Shown in pieces: positions 17,297-25,998 of a stretch of DNA of 39,064 bases; position 1 is the stretch's first letter; each line of letters starts with the position of its first letter. The notes under the pieces are model-generated. The model was not told the DNA's origin. It saw only the letters and a program-made list of their open reading frames with translations, and made no database searches. Made by a program: the position numbers and the translations under genes. Source of the DNA: CAZUTO01 sp964623085 (GTDB lineage Bacteria > Pseudomonadota > Gammaproteobacteria > Pseudomonadales > GM7GCV1). The stretch lies in contig CAZUTO010000019.1 of the NCBI GenBank assembly GCA_964623085.1, positions 1-39,064 of the forward strand, given 5' to 3'.

Positions 17297-17462
17297 ATAC
17301 AAGGCCGGTATCGGGCTTAGGATGCGTTTGGTTATGCATCCGTCACCGTTGCGGGGGCAGCCGTGGAATAGTTTGCATCTGCCATACTTCCAATGCAGGT
17401 TCACCACAGTTCCCGTTTAACCTGACCACAAATACTCGGCGGTATTTGGTTCAGGCACCTTT
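17297..17462 (-). ncRNA. Cobalamin riboswitch upstream of btuB
   Basis: The minus strand shows the conserved core in the right order: a GGTGCCTGAACC-like 5' arm (about 17460), a GGGAACTGTGGTGAA segment (17414-17400), the near-invariant GCTGCCCCCGCAACGGTGA (about 17362-17344) and the 3' element AAGCCCGATACCGGCC (about 17319-17304). This layout is that of the class that binds adenosylcobalamin and lowers expression of B12 uptake or synthesis genes. The boundaries are approximate. It probably controls the whole run from btuB onward. Confidence 0.93.
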
Positions 17463-17615
17463 CTCAGGAGCGGCGAGTTTACGCGTGAGTATAGCTAGGC
17501 GCAATGGTTAGAATTAGATACGATAGCTATAATATAGAATTGTTCTTTGGTCTTGATGCAAGGTTCTTGATGGCTAAGTTAGCCAACAGCATCATTGCAA
17601 AACTGAAATAAAAAG

Positions 17616-17644
17616 AAGCAGCTAAGGATTGCCCTTAGCTGCTT
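17616..17644 (-). terminator. Intrinsic terminator of the PEP-CTERM-like gene
   Basis: AAGCAGCTAAGG (17616-17627) pairs perfectly with CCTTAGCTGCTT (17633-17644), loop ATTGC. On the minus strand it is followed by CTTTTTATTT. A smaller hairpin (CCCAGAA 17652-17658 with TTCTGGG 17665-17671) lies just before it, after the stop codon. Confidence 0.93.
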
Positions 17645-17682
17645 AAAAGTACCCAGAATAACTTTTCTGGGACCACACTGAA

Positions 17683-18522
17683 TTACTTGCGTCGCTGCTT
17701 TTCGCGTCTGATTGCCATCAATCCACCCAAGAGCGCTAAAGTGATGGGTGCAGTACTGCCATCAAATTCAGGTACAGAGGTAGGATCATTAGCACCAGTA
17801 ACACCAGCATAGTTTGCTGTTACATTGTTGATCGCACCTGAGCCACCTAAGTCAAACTTGAGGCCAAATACTTCGCTAGTTAAATTAAGCGCGCCGAAAA
17901 AGATGGTTTGAATCGAGTTATAGAAGTTATCAGCAAAGGTAATACCATCCTGACCTTCTAAAGATTCGAAGGTAATCTCTGAGCCTGAAATCACGTTGCT
18001 ATTTTGATCAAGTAGAGACAGGCTTGCCCCTGTGCGTTCAACTTGCTCGACATCCACCAAGTCAAAGCTGGTTGATTCAATAGCTTCGTCAAAACCGATA
18101 TATAGAGCACCGGCTGGTCGTGAACCTTCATCATCAGGTTTGCTACAAACACCAGTGCTGCAGCCGTGATTATTTTCTTGAATGATTAATAGGTTGCCAG
18201 CGTTAGTGTTACGAGCGTTACCACCATCGAAACGGTTGTCTCCACCTACTTCAAGGTCGCTATCTCTGCCTGATCCTGTACTTGAATAACCGACGGCTAA
18301 ATCTGGTCCGCCGCCATTATTTTCCGCCCAAATTTGGACACCTAGATTGGCGTATTCGTTATCTATTACTTGACCATGAACGATCTCGTTTCCGTTGCCA
18401 TCAACATTAAAATCTAGCGTTACAGAATCTAAAGTTAATGAATAGGATAACGCTTGCTGAGAAGCACATACTGCAAGCAGTACGGATGCCATATGAAGCG
18501 CAGACTTTGCTTGCTTATTCAT
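17683..18522 (-). CDS. Secreted protein with PEP-CTERM-like sorting tail
   Basis: An exported surface protein. The signal peptide ends near QALS-YSL (about residue 26). The middle is a beta-rich, Asn/Asp/Gly-rich domain with DDEGSRPAGALYIGF and SFDLVDVE, segments that recur in marine PEP-CTERM proteins. The C-terminus has the tripartite sorting signal: VPEFDGS, a hydrophobic stretch (TLALLGGLMAI) and a basic end (RREKQRRK). Such tails are cut by an exosortase in the inner membrane before surface display, often together with exopolysaccharide. No exosortase gene is in the window. It stands alone, with its own terminator and a 450-bp upstream region. Confidence 0.8.
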   Translation of the reverse strand: MNKQAKSALHMASVLLAVCASQQALSYSLTLDSVTLDFNVDGNGNEIVHGQVIDNEYANLGVQIWAENNGGGPDLAVGYSSTGSGRDSDLEVGGDNRFDGGNARNTNAGNLLIIQENNHGCSTGVCSKPDDEGSRPAGALYIGFDEAIESTSFDLVDVEQVERTGASLSLLDQNSNVISGSEITFESLEGQDGITFADNFYNSIQTIFFGALNLTSEVFGLKFDLGGSGAINNVTANYAGVTGANDPTSVPEFDGSTAPITLALLGGLMAIRREKQRRK

Positions 18523-18971
18523 AATACAACTCCAAAAAATATTTTGTTTAAATTGCGTGGAAAGAAAGTTACAGGAATCACAGAAAGCCTTTCAAGTTTG
18601 CGAAAACATGAATAAATAATGAAGTTTTTAGTTTACAAATCCAATAAAAACAATGCTTTATACGGTTTTCTCATGTCTTGAAAATGATAGTTTTTAGTAA
18701 AGCAGTTTTAAAATAAATTGTTTTATGCCCTGCCTTTATGTGCTCTGGATCACAAAAAATTATGATTTTTAAAATATTGAGCAGATAAACGGTCAATAAG
18801 ATTTAGTTGGAATTCGATGGAAAATAACCCGATAGTAGGTTGACTGTTTAAATTTTTTCGCAAACTTAATGCCTAATTTTCAGTATTAATAAAGCTGCTT
18901 GACGTCAAATGGCGTAAGTCGTTAAGGTTGCCGAATAAACACAAACAAGTAGAGCAAATTAGGGGTAAAGA
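18523..18971. promoter_or_regulatory. Divergent AT-rich intergenic region
   Basis: About 450 bp between the PEP-CTERM-like gene (minus) and the DUF6152 gene (plus) holds no convincing gene. It is AT-rich, and promoters for both units should lie here. The clearest element is a perfect 10-bp palindrome TTGACGTCAA at 18899-18908, about 65 bp before the DUF6152 start, a candidate operator. I saw no sigma-54 type TGGCAC-N5-TTGC signal upstream of the sorting-tail gene. Confidence 0.4.
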
Positions 18972-19442
18972 ATGATGTCAGGTCCAGCGCATCTATTTCG
19001 TTCAATTAAAGTTGCTGTCAGTCTGCTGGTAATCCAGTTTGGGTTGTTAATACCAGTGACTGAGGCACATCATTCATACGCCATGTTTGATAATGAGCGC
19101 ATTCAAGAAGTCACAGGAACCGTAGCAAAACTTGAATGGGATAACCCGCATATCTTTCTTTGGATATATGTCGCCGACGAGTCTGCAGAAAGTGGATACG
19201 AACTCTATGCCTTCGAAACTGGCAGTATCACCATGATGGCAAAATCCGGCTGGACGCGTGACGATACGGTTACCGTCGGAGAAGAAGTGAAGATTGTATA
19301 TTTCCCGCTCTTTGATGGTCGTCCCGGTGGTTCTTTAGCGACGATTACCCATGCTGACGGACGCATCACGGATGGTGATATACCCGCACTTAGATTTTTA
19401 GAGCGTGCTCGCGCAGCAGAAAGTGAGGCGGCAGGAGAATGA
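18972..19442 (+). CDS. DUF6152 family secreted protein
   Basis: A 156-residue exported protein of a family with no known function. After a signal peptide (ending near TEA, about residue 32) comes the diagnostic HHSYAMFD, then VTGTVAKLEWDNPHIFLWI, a short OB-like beta domain ending with SLATITHADGR. The twin His at the mature N-terminus is shared by the family and would be available for metal binding, but that is inference. AGGGG lies 6 nt before the ATG. It overlaps the next gene by 4 nt (ATGA), and such proteins often occur beside the kind of protein encoded next. Confidence 0.85.
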   Translation: MMSGPAHLFRSIKVAVSLLVIQFGLLIPVTEAHHSYAMFDNERIQEVTGTVAKLEWDNPHIFLWIYVADESAESGYELYAFETGSITMMAKSGWTRDDTVTVGEEVKIVYFPLFDGRPGGSLATITHADGRITDGDIPALRFLERARAAESEAAGE

Positions 19443-20272
19443 TAGATCTAAAAAGTGCAGCTATTAAAGGCGTGCCTACTAAAGGCGCGGCTATTTTTAC
19501 GAAATGGTTAGTGTGCGTTGTTGTTATTAGTTTTAGTGCTTCTCTAATGGCTCAAGATAAACCGGAAACGAAATCTTGGGATGAATTGCCTGACTGGAGT
19601 GGCTGGTGGGACGCAAGGGGTGTGCGAAATACCGGCGGTTTGGGAAGAGTGCTTGGTGACTTACAGGTCTATCAACCAGAGGCCCGCCAGATTATTCAGG
19701 CAGATAGAGTGCCAGGCGCTAACTTGGGAGGAGGTTCTCTTTATTGCCTTCCTACGCGGTTCAACGGTGCAAGCAATGGCGGAATCGTCGATCACGTTGA
19801 ATTTTTATTGCGACCAGATCGACTGACCATTACTAACGAAAATGGGCTGTTGCGTCGTATTCCCATTGATGGGCGCGTGTTGCCCGATAACCCTGAGCTT
19901 TCAAATGGTGGTACGTCGGTAGGCTATTGGGAAGGAGACACCTTGGTAGTTGAAACCGTTGGGTTGCATCCTGATACCACTTTCCCAACGGCCTCTCGCC
20001 CTAATTCTGCGGTCATTGGTAAAGACGTTCGCGTCCTTGAACGCATAAGACTGAATGAGAATGACCAGTTGGTGGTAGAGACCGAACTGACTGCACCAGA
20101 GATGCTGGTTCGGCCAATTAGTTATACATCCACTTACCGACGAAATCGCGATCACACCTACCGTGACCATGATGTTTGTTCGCAGAATGATCGGTCTATC
20201 GATCCTGAAACAGGCCTGCAACGATTCGACTTAACGCCACCGGCAGATTTGCCTCCGCCGCCCGGCGGTTAG
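19439..20272 (+). CDS. Secreted protein of unknown function, partner of DUF6152
   Basis: A 277-residue exported protein. A hydrophobic segment at about residues 21-38 ends in SLMAQ, so the first 20 residues may be an overlong start or a long n-region. The mature part has DWSGWWDARG, LYCLPTRFNG with a lone Cys, the beta-strand GYWEGDTLVVETVGL (about 170-184) and a C-terminal Pro/Gly run. The GxWEGDTLVVET motif is common in uncharacterised secreted proteins found next to DUF6152 in soil and marine bacteria; I know no function. Its start overlaps the DUF6152 stop, so the two are coupled. Confidence 0.78.
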   Translation: MIDLKSAAIKGVPTKGAAIFTKWLVCVVVISFSASLMAQDKPETKSWDELPDWSGWWDARGVRNTGGLGRVLGDLQVYQPEARQIIQADRVPGANLGGGSLYCLPTRFNGASNGGIVDHVEFLLRPDRLTITNENGLLRRIPIDGRVLPDNPELSNGGTSVGYWEGDTLVVETVGLHPDTTFPTASRPNSAVIGKDVRVLERIRLNENDQLVVETELTAPEMLVRPISYTSTYRRNRDHTYRDHDVCSQNDRSIDPETGLQRFDLTPPADLPPPPGG

Positions 20273-20333
20273 CTAGTATTTCGTAACTCGGCAGATACTA
20301 GGTTAAGCGCTATTGTCAGCCGAGCGGTAACTG

Positions 20334-21497
20334 ATGTGTTTTATGAGTTTTGAAGTGAGTGATCGTCGCAGATTTGTTAAAGGCGGAATAGCGCTTGCCG
20401 GTGCGGCCTCTGTTTTACCCCTGCTTAACGGCTGCGAAAAGCTTAGATCCCACTCTGGGCCAACAATTCTTAGTGGTCGCTCAGAGCGTTCAGGCAATCA
20501 TTTTGTCGGGGCATATAGTCTTTCCGGTGAACCCCTATTTGATCTGCGTATTCCAGATCGTGCTCATGGTATGGCCATGAATCCCGTTAGACCGTCCGAA
20601 ATGATATTTTTTGCTCGACGGCCAGGGGTGCATCTTCACCGCCTAAATATCGAAGATCCACTGGACGTAAAAACCATTGATTCAGAAGAGGGCAGGCATT
20701 TTTACGGGCACGGATGTTTTTCTGCCGACGGCAGCTGGCTATATAACTCAGAAAACGATTACGAAAACGGCCGTGGCCTGATAACTGTTCGCGATGCCAT
20801 ATCGTTACAAGTAGTTGAAGAGTATTCAAGCTATGGAATAGGGCCTCATGAGCTTCGTCTTATGCCGGACCAGAAAACACTGGTCGTCGCCAATGGCGGC
20901 ATTTTGACTCATCCAAGTGCGCCCAGAGAACCGCTTAATATCGAAACGATGCAGCCTTCATTGGTCTACATTGATCTTAAAAGCGGTCGGCTGTTAGGAA
21001 ACTACCAATTACCGTATTCACAGTTAGGCATTCGACATATAGATGTTAACGCTGACGGTCGTGTGGCCCTCGCTACGCAGATTGAGGCAGATGCACAGTT
21101 GCCTAATGGTGAGCAGAGTATGCCATTGCTAGCGACCCATCATGGAGAAGATCAGCTGCAGCTATTTTCTGTGGAATCTTATTCCTGGAACCGACTAAAA
21201 GACTATTGTGGCAGTGTCGCTTTTGCAAAAGGCTCAGATTTAAAAAATATCGGAGCGGTCACGAGTCCGCGCGCGGGGCGCTTAGCAATATTTGATTTTC
21301 TCAACCAAAATCTGGTCGCCGATTTTGCAGTACCAGATGTTTGCGGCGTCTGTTTTTCGGAAAAGTTGGGAGGTTTTGTCGCAAGTACTGGGAGCGGAGC
21401 GATCTACTTAGCAGAGGCCTCCGCTGGAAAACCGAATATTGAAAAGCTGGCAACCCAAGTTGGCGTGTATTGGGATAACCATCTTCTGGTTGTTTAG
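20334..21497 (+). CDS. DUF1513 beta-propeller protein with Tat signal and lipobox
   Basis: A 387-residue exported protein. The N-terminus has a twin-arginine motif (SDRRRFVKGG) followed by a hydrophobic stretch and LLNGC, a lipobox, so it is probably a folded lipoprotein exported by Tat. The rest is a seven-bladed-propeller-like domain: RAHGMAMNP, FYGHGCFSADGSWLYNSENDY, GIGPHELRLMPDQ, RHIDVNADG and VCGVCF are DUF1513 landmarks. In other bacteria DUF1513 genes accompany imelysin/iron-uptake genes; here it follows the DUF6152 pair instead. A second ATG three codons in (20343) is an equally good start; neither has a strong ribosome site. Confidence 0.87.
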   Translation: MCFMSFEVSDRRRFVKGGIALAGAASVLPLLNGCEKLRSHSGPTILSGRSERSGNHFVGAYSLSGEPLFDLRIPDRAHGMAMNPVRPSEMIFFARRPGVHLHRLNIEDPLDVKTIDSEEGRHFYGHGCFSADGSWLYNSENDYENGRGLITVRDAISLQVVEEYSSYGIGPHELRLMPDQKTLVVANGGILTHPSAPREPLNIETMQPSLVYIDLKSGRLLGNYQLPYSQLGIRHIDVNADGRVALATQIEADAQLPNGEQSMPLLATHHGEDQLQLFSVESYSWNRLKDYCGSVAFAKGSDLKNIGAVTSPRAGRLAIFDFLNQNLVADFAVPDVCGVCFSEKLGGFVASTGSGAIYLAEASAGKPNIEKLATQVGVYWDNHLLVV

Positions 21498-21536
21498 CTA
21501 TTGGCTAAATGGTCTTAGATGCAGTAGTTCTTTGAT

Positions 21537-23297
21537 TTATTTTATTGGAACGCCAATAGTGCCCTCGCGGCGGGAATCAGCACCGCCTTCCAAATGTCCG
21601 TCTGGCATTCGCATGATAACGCTTAATCCAGAATTCTCGCCTTGGGATTCTGTGACATTAAAGCCGTAGTTATGCAGTGTATTAATAAGATCCGCCGAGG
21701 CTCTGTCTTGTTCGATTCGGATACTATCGCCCCTTGCCACTATGTTTGGTAAATCCACAGCTTGCTGTGGAGAGAGCTCCCAATCAAGCAACGCGACAAG
21801 TGTTTTTAGGGTATAGGAAATAATGGAGTTTCCGCCAGGGGAGCCCGTGGATAGCAAAAATTCACCGTTTTTATCCAACACAATCGTCGGTGACATGGAA
21901 GATCGAGGCCGCTTAAGTGGCGCCGCGGCATTGGCTAGCAGCTGGCCTTGATCGTCTATCGGATTGCGGGCGAAGTCAGTCAGCTGGTTGTTGAGAATCA
22001 TCCCTTTGGCCATGCGGGTTGAACCAAAGACGCTCTCGACGCTGGCAGTCATGGCCACCACATTTCCTTGACGGTCAACGACCGTAAAATGGGTGGTTCC
22101 GGCAACCTCTTGGGTTGAGTCTTTGCCGTATCTTTTTGCTAATGCTGTATCAAACGTCCAAGGATCACCCGGAAGTACTTTGCTAGCAGCACGATCTACA
22201 TTTATTTTTGCCGCGCGCATAGCAAGATAGTCAGGGTGCAGTAGTCCATCTAGTGGCACATCAACAAACTCATCATCAGCGATATATTGGTCTCGGTCAG
22301 CATAAGCTAGGCGCAGGGCCTCGCCAAAGATGGTCCAGTCTCGCAAAGGCGGTGAATCCTCAAGATAGCGTGGGGCTTGTTCAAGCATGCTCATGACCAT
22401 GCCCACCGCAACCCATGATGAAGGTGGCGGCGGTCCACAAAGCACCAGATCACGGTAGTCTGCACACAGTGGCTCCAGTTTTCGCGCTTCGTATTGCTCT
22501 AGATCACTTGTCGACAAAGTTCCCGCTCGCGGTTCTGCATTTGCTGCCTTAGTAATCGCGTCGGCGATATCGCCTTCATAGAAAGATCTGGGGTTCGCAC
22601 TGATTGCGCGCAACGTTTCTGCATACTCTGGGTTGACGAGTCTTTGCTTTGGTTGGCCATCGATATCATAGAAATACTGATATAGGTCGATTGGGCCTTC
22701 GCTGACGGAGTCAGGAATATTGCGCTGAAAACCGACGAGAAAATTCAGTAATCGTGGCGAAACATCAAAACCGTTTTCGGCGTGTGCTATTGCCGGATTA
22801 AACAATTGGTTCCAACTAAGTAAACCGTGATCTTGGTGCGCCAATGCCAGCAATGACACCATGCCGGGAACACCAATTGAGACACCGCTTGTTTTCGCAT
22901 CCAAAAAACGCATCGCGTTGCCGTTTTGATCCAAAAACATATCCGAGGTTGCACCTGCTGGTGCAGTTTCCCGGCCATCATAGACATCGATACGATGGGT
23001 TTCTTGATGGTAGTGGAGCATAAACCCGCCACCACCAAGACCAGAGCTTTGCGGTTCGACAAGGCTCAAGACTGATTCTATGGCGACTGCAGCATCCACT
23101 GCTGAGCCGCCGGCTTCTAGTACCGCAATACCTGCTTCTGTAGCAAGTGGGTTTGCCGTCACCACCATGCCAGTATTGCTAGTTAGCAAAGAAGGCGCGC
23201 TGTCAAAAGAAGGCGCGTTCTCAGCTGTATTGCAGCTGGCTAAAGCTGATGCAGTTACTACTAGGAGAAACAGCTTTAACCTGATTTTAGCGTTCAA
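21537..23297 (-). CDS. ggt: Gamma-glutamyltransferase / glutathione hydrolase, lipoprotein
   Basis: Cleaves gamma-glutamyl bonds of glutathione and related peptides in the periplasm. The Ntn-hydrolase precursor cuts itself at Thr401 (AG-TTHFTVVD), giving large and small subunits. GGSAVDAA, SSGLGGGGFML and DGRETAP mark the large subunit; MSPTIV and GSPGG the small. The N-terminus ends in a lipobox (LASC, Cys at about 22), so the enzyme should be membrane-anchored; soluble forms are more usual in enterobacteria. Start is TTG, 10 nt after AAGGG. It is divergent from an AbgT-family transporter, suggesting a shared role in gamma-glutamyl or aminobenzoyl-glutamate use. Confidence 0.95.
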   Translation of the reverse strand: MNAKIRLKLFLLVVTASALASCNTAENAPSFDSAPSLLTSNTGMVVTANPLATEAGIAVLEAGGSAVDAAVAIESVLSLVEPQSSGLGGGGFMLHYHQETHRIDVYDGRETAPAGATSDMFLDQNGNAMRFLDAKTSGVSIGVPGMVSLLALAHQDHGLLSWNQLFNPAIAHAENGFDVSPRLLNFLVGFQRNIPDSVSEGPIDLYQYFYDIDGQPKQRLVNPEYAETLRAISANPRSFYEGDIADAITKAANAEPRAGTLSTSDLEQYEARKLEPLCADYRDLVLCGPPPPSSWVAVGMVMSMLEQAPRYLEDSPPLRDWTIFGEALRLAYADRDQYIADDEFVDVPLDGLLHPDYLAMRAAKINVDRAASKVLPGDPWTFDTALAKRYGKDSTQEVAGTTHFTVVDRQGNVVAMTASVESVFGSTRMAKGMILNNQLTDFARNPIDDQGQLLANAAAPLKRPRSSMSPTIVLDKNGEFLLSTGSPGGNSIISYTLKTLVALLDWELSPQQAVDLPNIVARGDSIRIEQDRASADLINTLHNYGFNVTESQGENSGLSVIMRMPDGHLEGGADSRREGTIGVPIK

Positions 23298-23485
23298 CTT
23301 ATATGGGCCCTTAATTCAAAGTGACGCTGATTCTACGTCGCTTAGCCTGTGAAGATTATCTGGTGTTGATGATTTAGTTACCGAAAAACAAGTTGTTTAT
23401 ATCTCCACACACAGAAGTATTTGCAGTTTGTGCCAAGGTTACCGCATAGTTTCGCCACTTGGTAATAGATGAAACGCAATTCCAT

Positions 23486-25012
23486 ATGACCCAGAAGCAA
23501 ATCCCCACCCAACTATCCGCTGTTCAACGCTTTCTGCTTAGGTTGGAGGACTATGGCAATCGGCTGCCTCACCCAACTATGTTGTTTTTGTATCTATGTG
23601 GATTAGTACTTTTGATATCGCTAATAACCAGCTGGCTAGGATTAAGCGCTGTGCACCCCATAACAGGGGAGAGCATCTCGGCGGTGAACCTTCTTTCTGG
23701 GCAGGGTTTGCGGGATATTCTGTCTAAGGCTGTTACAAATTTCACGGGGTTCGCACCGGTTGGCACCGTTTTAGTAGCGGTCATGGGTATAGGGGTGGCG
23801 GAGCAGAGTGGGTTAATACGAGTTCTGCTGCAAAAGACGATTCTAAAAGCCCCGCGACAGTTGATGACGCTGCTGGTGGTATTTGCCGGTGTGATGTCTA
23901 GCTTGGCTGCGGATACTGGCTATGTTGTGCTTGTGCCACTGGCCGGGATTGTCTTCGCTGCGGCTGGCAAGCATCCAATTGCAGGTATCGCCGCCGCATT
24001 TGCTGGAGTATCTGGTGGGTTTAGTGCGAATCTTCTTATTGGTCCGCTCGACGCTATATTGGGTGGTCTCTCCACGGAAGCGGCGGTGCTTGTGCAGCCA
24101 GGGTACGAGGTTAGCGCGGCAGCGAATTATTACTTTATTATCGTGTCCACGATCTTGATTAGCATCGTTGGAACTTACGTGACTGAACGTTGGGTTTCGC
24201 CTATGTTGGGCGAGTATGATGGAGAGGTAGAGGCTGTGTCAGCGGTTTCTGCATCCGAATCCAAAGCACTTAAAGCGGTACTGATTTTTACGCTTCTGTT
24301 TTCAGTGGCACTGCTTATCTGTGTTTTGCCAGAAGGTGGTGTCTTGAGAGATCCCGAAACGGGTAGTGTGTTGCGGTCACCTTTTATCTCTGGGATTGTG
24401 GTGATTATTTCAATCTATGCAGCGGTGGCTGGCTGGGTATTTGGTGCAGTCAGCGGTGCTTTTTCTTCGTCGAAAGACGCTATTGAGGGTATGGAAAGCG
24501 CAATGGTACCCATGGCATCCTACATCGTCCTAATGTTTTTTGCCGCTCAGTTTGTGAGTTGGTTTGGTTGGAGCCAGCTTGGCACTATTACCGCAATAAA
24601 AGGCGCGGGCGCACTGCAAGCGCTCAATCCACATCCCGCGATACTACTCGTATGCTTTGTGCTCCTTGCGGCCTTTATTAATTTGTTGATTGGGAGCGCC
24701 TCTGCAAAGTGGGCACTCCTTGCGCCCATTTTCGTGCCAATGCTTTTACTTTCCGGTATTGCACCTGAAGCCACGCAGGTGGCTTATCGTATTGGCGATA
24801 GCTCGACAAATATCATTACGCCGCTTATGCCTTACTTTGGTGTGATTGTGGCTTTTGTTCAGAAGTACGATAAGAAAGCGGGTATTGGCACCATGCTTGC
24901 GACCATGATGCCATACAGCGCAATGTTTTTACTGAGCTGGTCTGTGCTCCTGGCGGTTTGGGTATTACTCGGGTTACCACTTGGGCCAGGGGCACAAATC
25001 TTCTTTGGCTAG
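23486..25012 (+). CDS. AbgT-family transporter
   Basis: An inner-membrane transporter of the p-aminobenzoyl-glutamate transporter family; members take up that folate breakdown product or export sulfonamides. The N-terminus RLEDYGNRLPHPTMLFLYLCG is typical, shown here as the segment before the first helix, and ADTGYVVLVPL, GGFSANLLIGPLDAILGG and the C-terminal RIGDSSTNIITPLMPYF hairpin are family marks. About 508 residues with some 11-13 hydrophobic segments. The ATG at 23486 gives MTQKQIP; an upstream in-frame TTG at 23459 would add nine residues without a ribosome site. Its stop shares the CTAG palindrome with the convergent next gene. Confidence 0.93.
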   Translation: MTQKQIPTQLSAVQRFLLRLEDYGNRLPHPTMLFLYLCGLVLLISLITSWLGLSAVHPITGESISAVNLLSGQGLRDILSKAVTNFTGFAPVGTVLVAVMGIGVAEQSGLIRVLLQKTILKAPRQLMTLLVVFAGVMSSLAADTGYVVLVPLAGIVFAAAGKHPIAGIAAAFAGVSGGFSANLLIGPLDAILGGLSTEAAVLVQPGYEVSAAANYYFIIVSTILISIVGTYVTERWVSPMLGEYDGEVEAVSAVSASESKALKAVLIFTLLFSVALLICVLPEGGVLRDPETGSVLRSPFISGIVVIISIYAAVAGWVFGAVSGAFSSSKDAIEGMESAMVPMASYIVLMFFAAQFVSWFGWSQLGTITAIKGAGALQALNPHPAILLVCFVLLAAFINLLIGSASAKWALLAPIFVPMLLLSGIAPEATQVAYRIGDSSTNIITPLMPYFGVIVAFVQKYDKKAGIGTMLATMMPYSAMFLLSWSVLLAVWVLLGLPLGPGAQIFFG

Positions 25013-25932
25013 CCGCCCATACCGCCCATGCCGCCGCCACCCATAGCACCGCCACCCATACCGCCTTCACCACCGCCGCCAGGTCCAGGTCGTGCAGCGC
25101 CAGCGAGTGTGGTCACTATTTTTTCCATGTTACTGGTAGCGATAGTGACAATGTCTTCTGTTGACGCAGCATAGGTATCAAGCACAACAAGGCGGGCGCC
25201 AGCAGTTCTGGCCGATTGTCCTATATCCCGTATAGGCTCTTTGCTGGCGATCACCATGGGCTGGCCTAGATCGTAGAGATTTTTTATCAGGTCGCCGAAA
25301 TCATCAATGACCCATTCGTCTTCCGGCTTAATAACCTGGCCTACCACCGGAACATTAATGTCATTGGTAAGGTAGAAAAATTCGTTAGTTAATCCATAAA
25401 ATTTTAGGTCTTGTCCACTGACTGCTTTTTCAAAATCTTCTCTTGCGGCTTGGATTTTTGAGGTTAGTTCAGATTCATTGTTCCGAATCGCGTCGCTAGC
25501 ACTTGGGTAAAGCGCCGCAAGTGCTTCCGAAGTCGTTTCAATTGATTCTACGACCATTCCTGGGCTCACCCAAAAATTAGGTGGCGCATCCGCATCGATG
25601 GACGAAAAGGACCGGCTGACATCAATATTCGCTACCGAGGGATTCTCCGCCTGTGCAGCTGCGTATAAGGATGCTTCTGAAGAGATTGTATCCATAGAAA
25701 CAACGGCGCCAGCCTGTGTATAGGTTCCGTTTTGAGATTGTTCTTCAGCTGAAACACTCATGACCTTTATCTCGGTGCCGTCGAGTAGCCCGTTGGCGAT
25801 ACTGTATAGAGGACCGGAAGGCGCGAGCACAAGTGGTTGAGCATCTTGAGCCGATGCTGCATTCATCAAACTGCCGCAGGTGATTAGTAACAATGCATAA
25901 CGCAGAAAAAGTGGATGTAGTAATTTAGACAT
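25009..25932 (-). CDS. ZnuA-like periplasmic protein lacking metal His ligands, Gly/Met-rich tail
   Basis: The signal peptide ends near ASA-QDA (about residue 28). The remaining fold follows zinc/manganese ABC binding proteins: a first lobe, PNFWVSPGMVVESIETTSEALAALYP (aligning with the usual xHxWLDP-helix), the long linker helix, FYGLTNEFFYLTNDINVPVVGQV (usual xHxAFxYF) and ARLVVLDTYA near the end. In each place where ZnuA has a metal His, this protein has another residue (Asn, Thr). The last 25 residues are almost only Gly and Met (MGG repeats). No permease or ATPase gene accompanies it. It may have lost metal transport and gained a different role, or bind metal by the Met tail. Confidence 0.7.
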   Translation of the reverse strand: MSKLLHPLFLRYALLLITCGSLMNAASAQDAQPLVLAPSGPLYSIANGLLDGTEIKVMSVSAEEQSQNGTYTQAGAVVSMDTISSEASLYAAAQAENPSVANIDVSRSFSSIDADAPPNFWVSPGMVVESIETTSEALAALYPSASDAIRNNESELTSKIQAAREDFEKAVSGQDLKFYGLTNEFFYLTNDINVPVVGQVIKPEDEWVIDDFGDLIKNLYDLGQPMVIASKEPIRDIGQSARTAGARLVVLDTYAASTEDIVTIATSNMEKIVTTLAGAARPGPGGGGEGGMGGGAMGGGGMGGMGG

Positions 25933-25998
25933 TAGAAATTGCCCCCTTAGTTGTCAGAACTGGCTTGTGGAAATAACACAATACCAACGTAAATTTAT

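Noticed and set aside
25009..25090. Gly/Met repeat as a possible DNA repeat or sequencing artefact
   Set aside because: The codons vary between units and the frame stays open to a normal stop, so it reads as a real protein tail.
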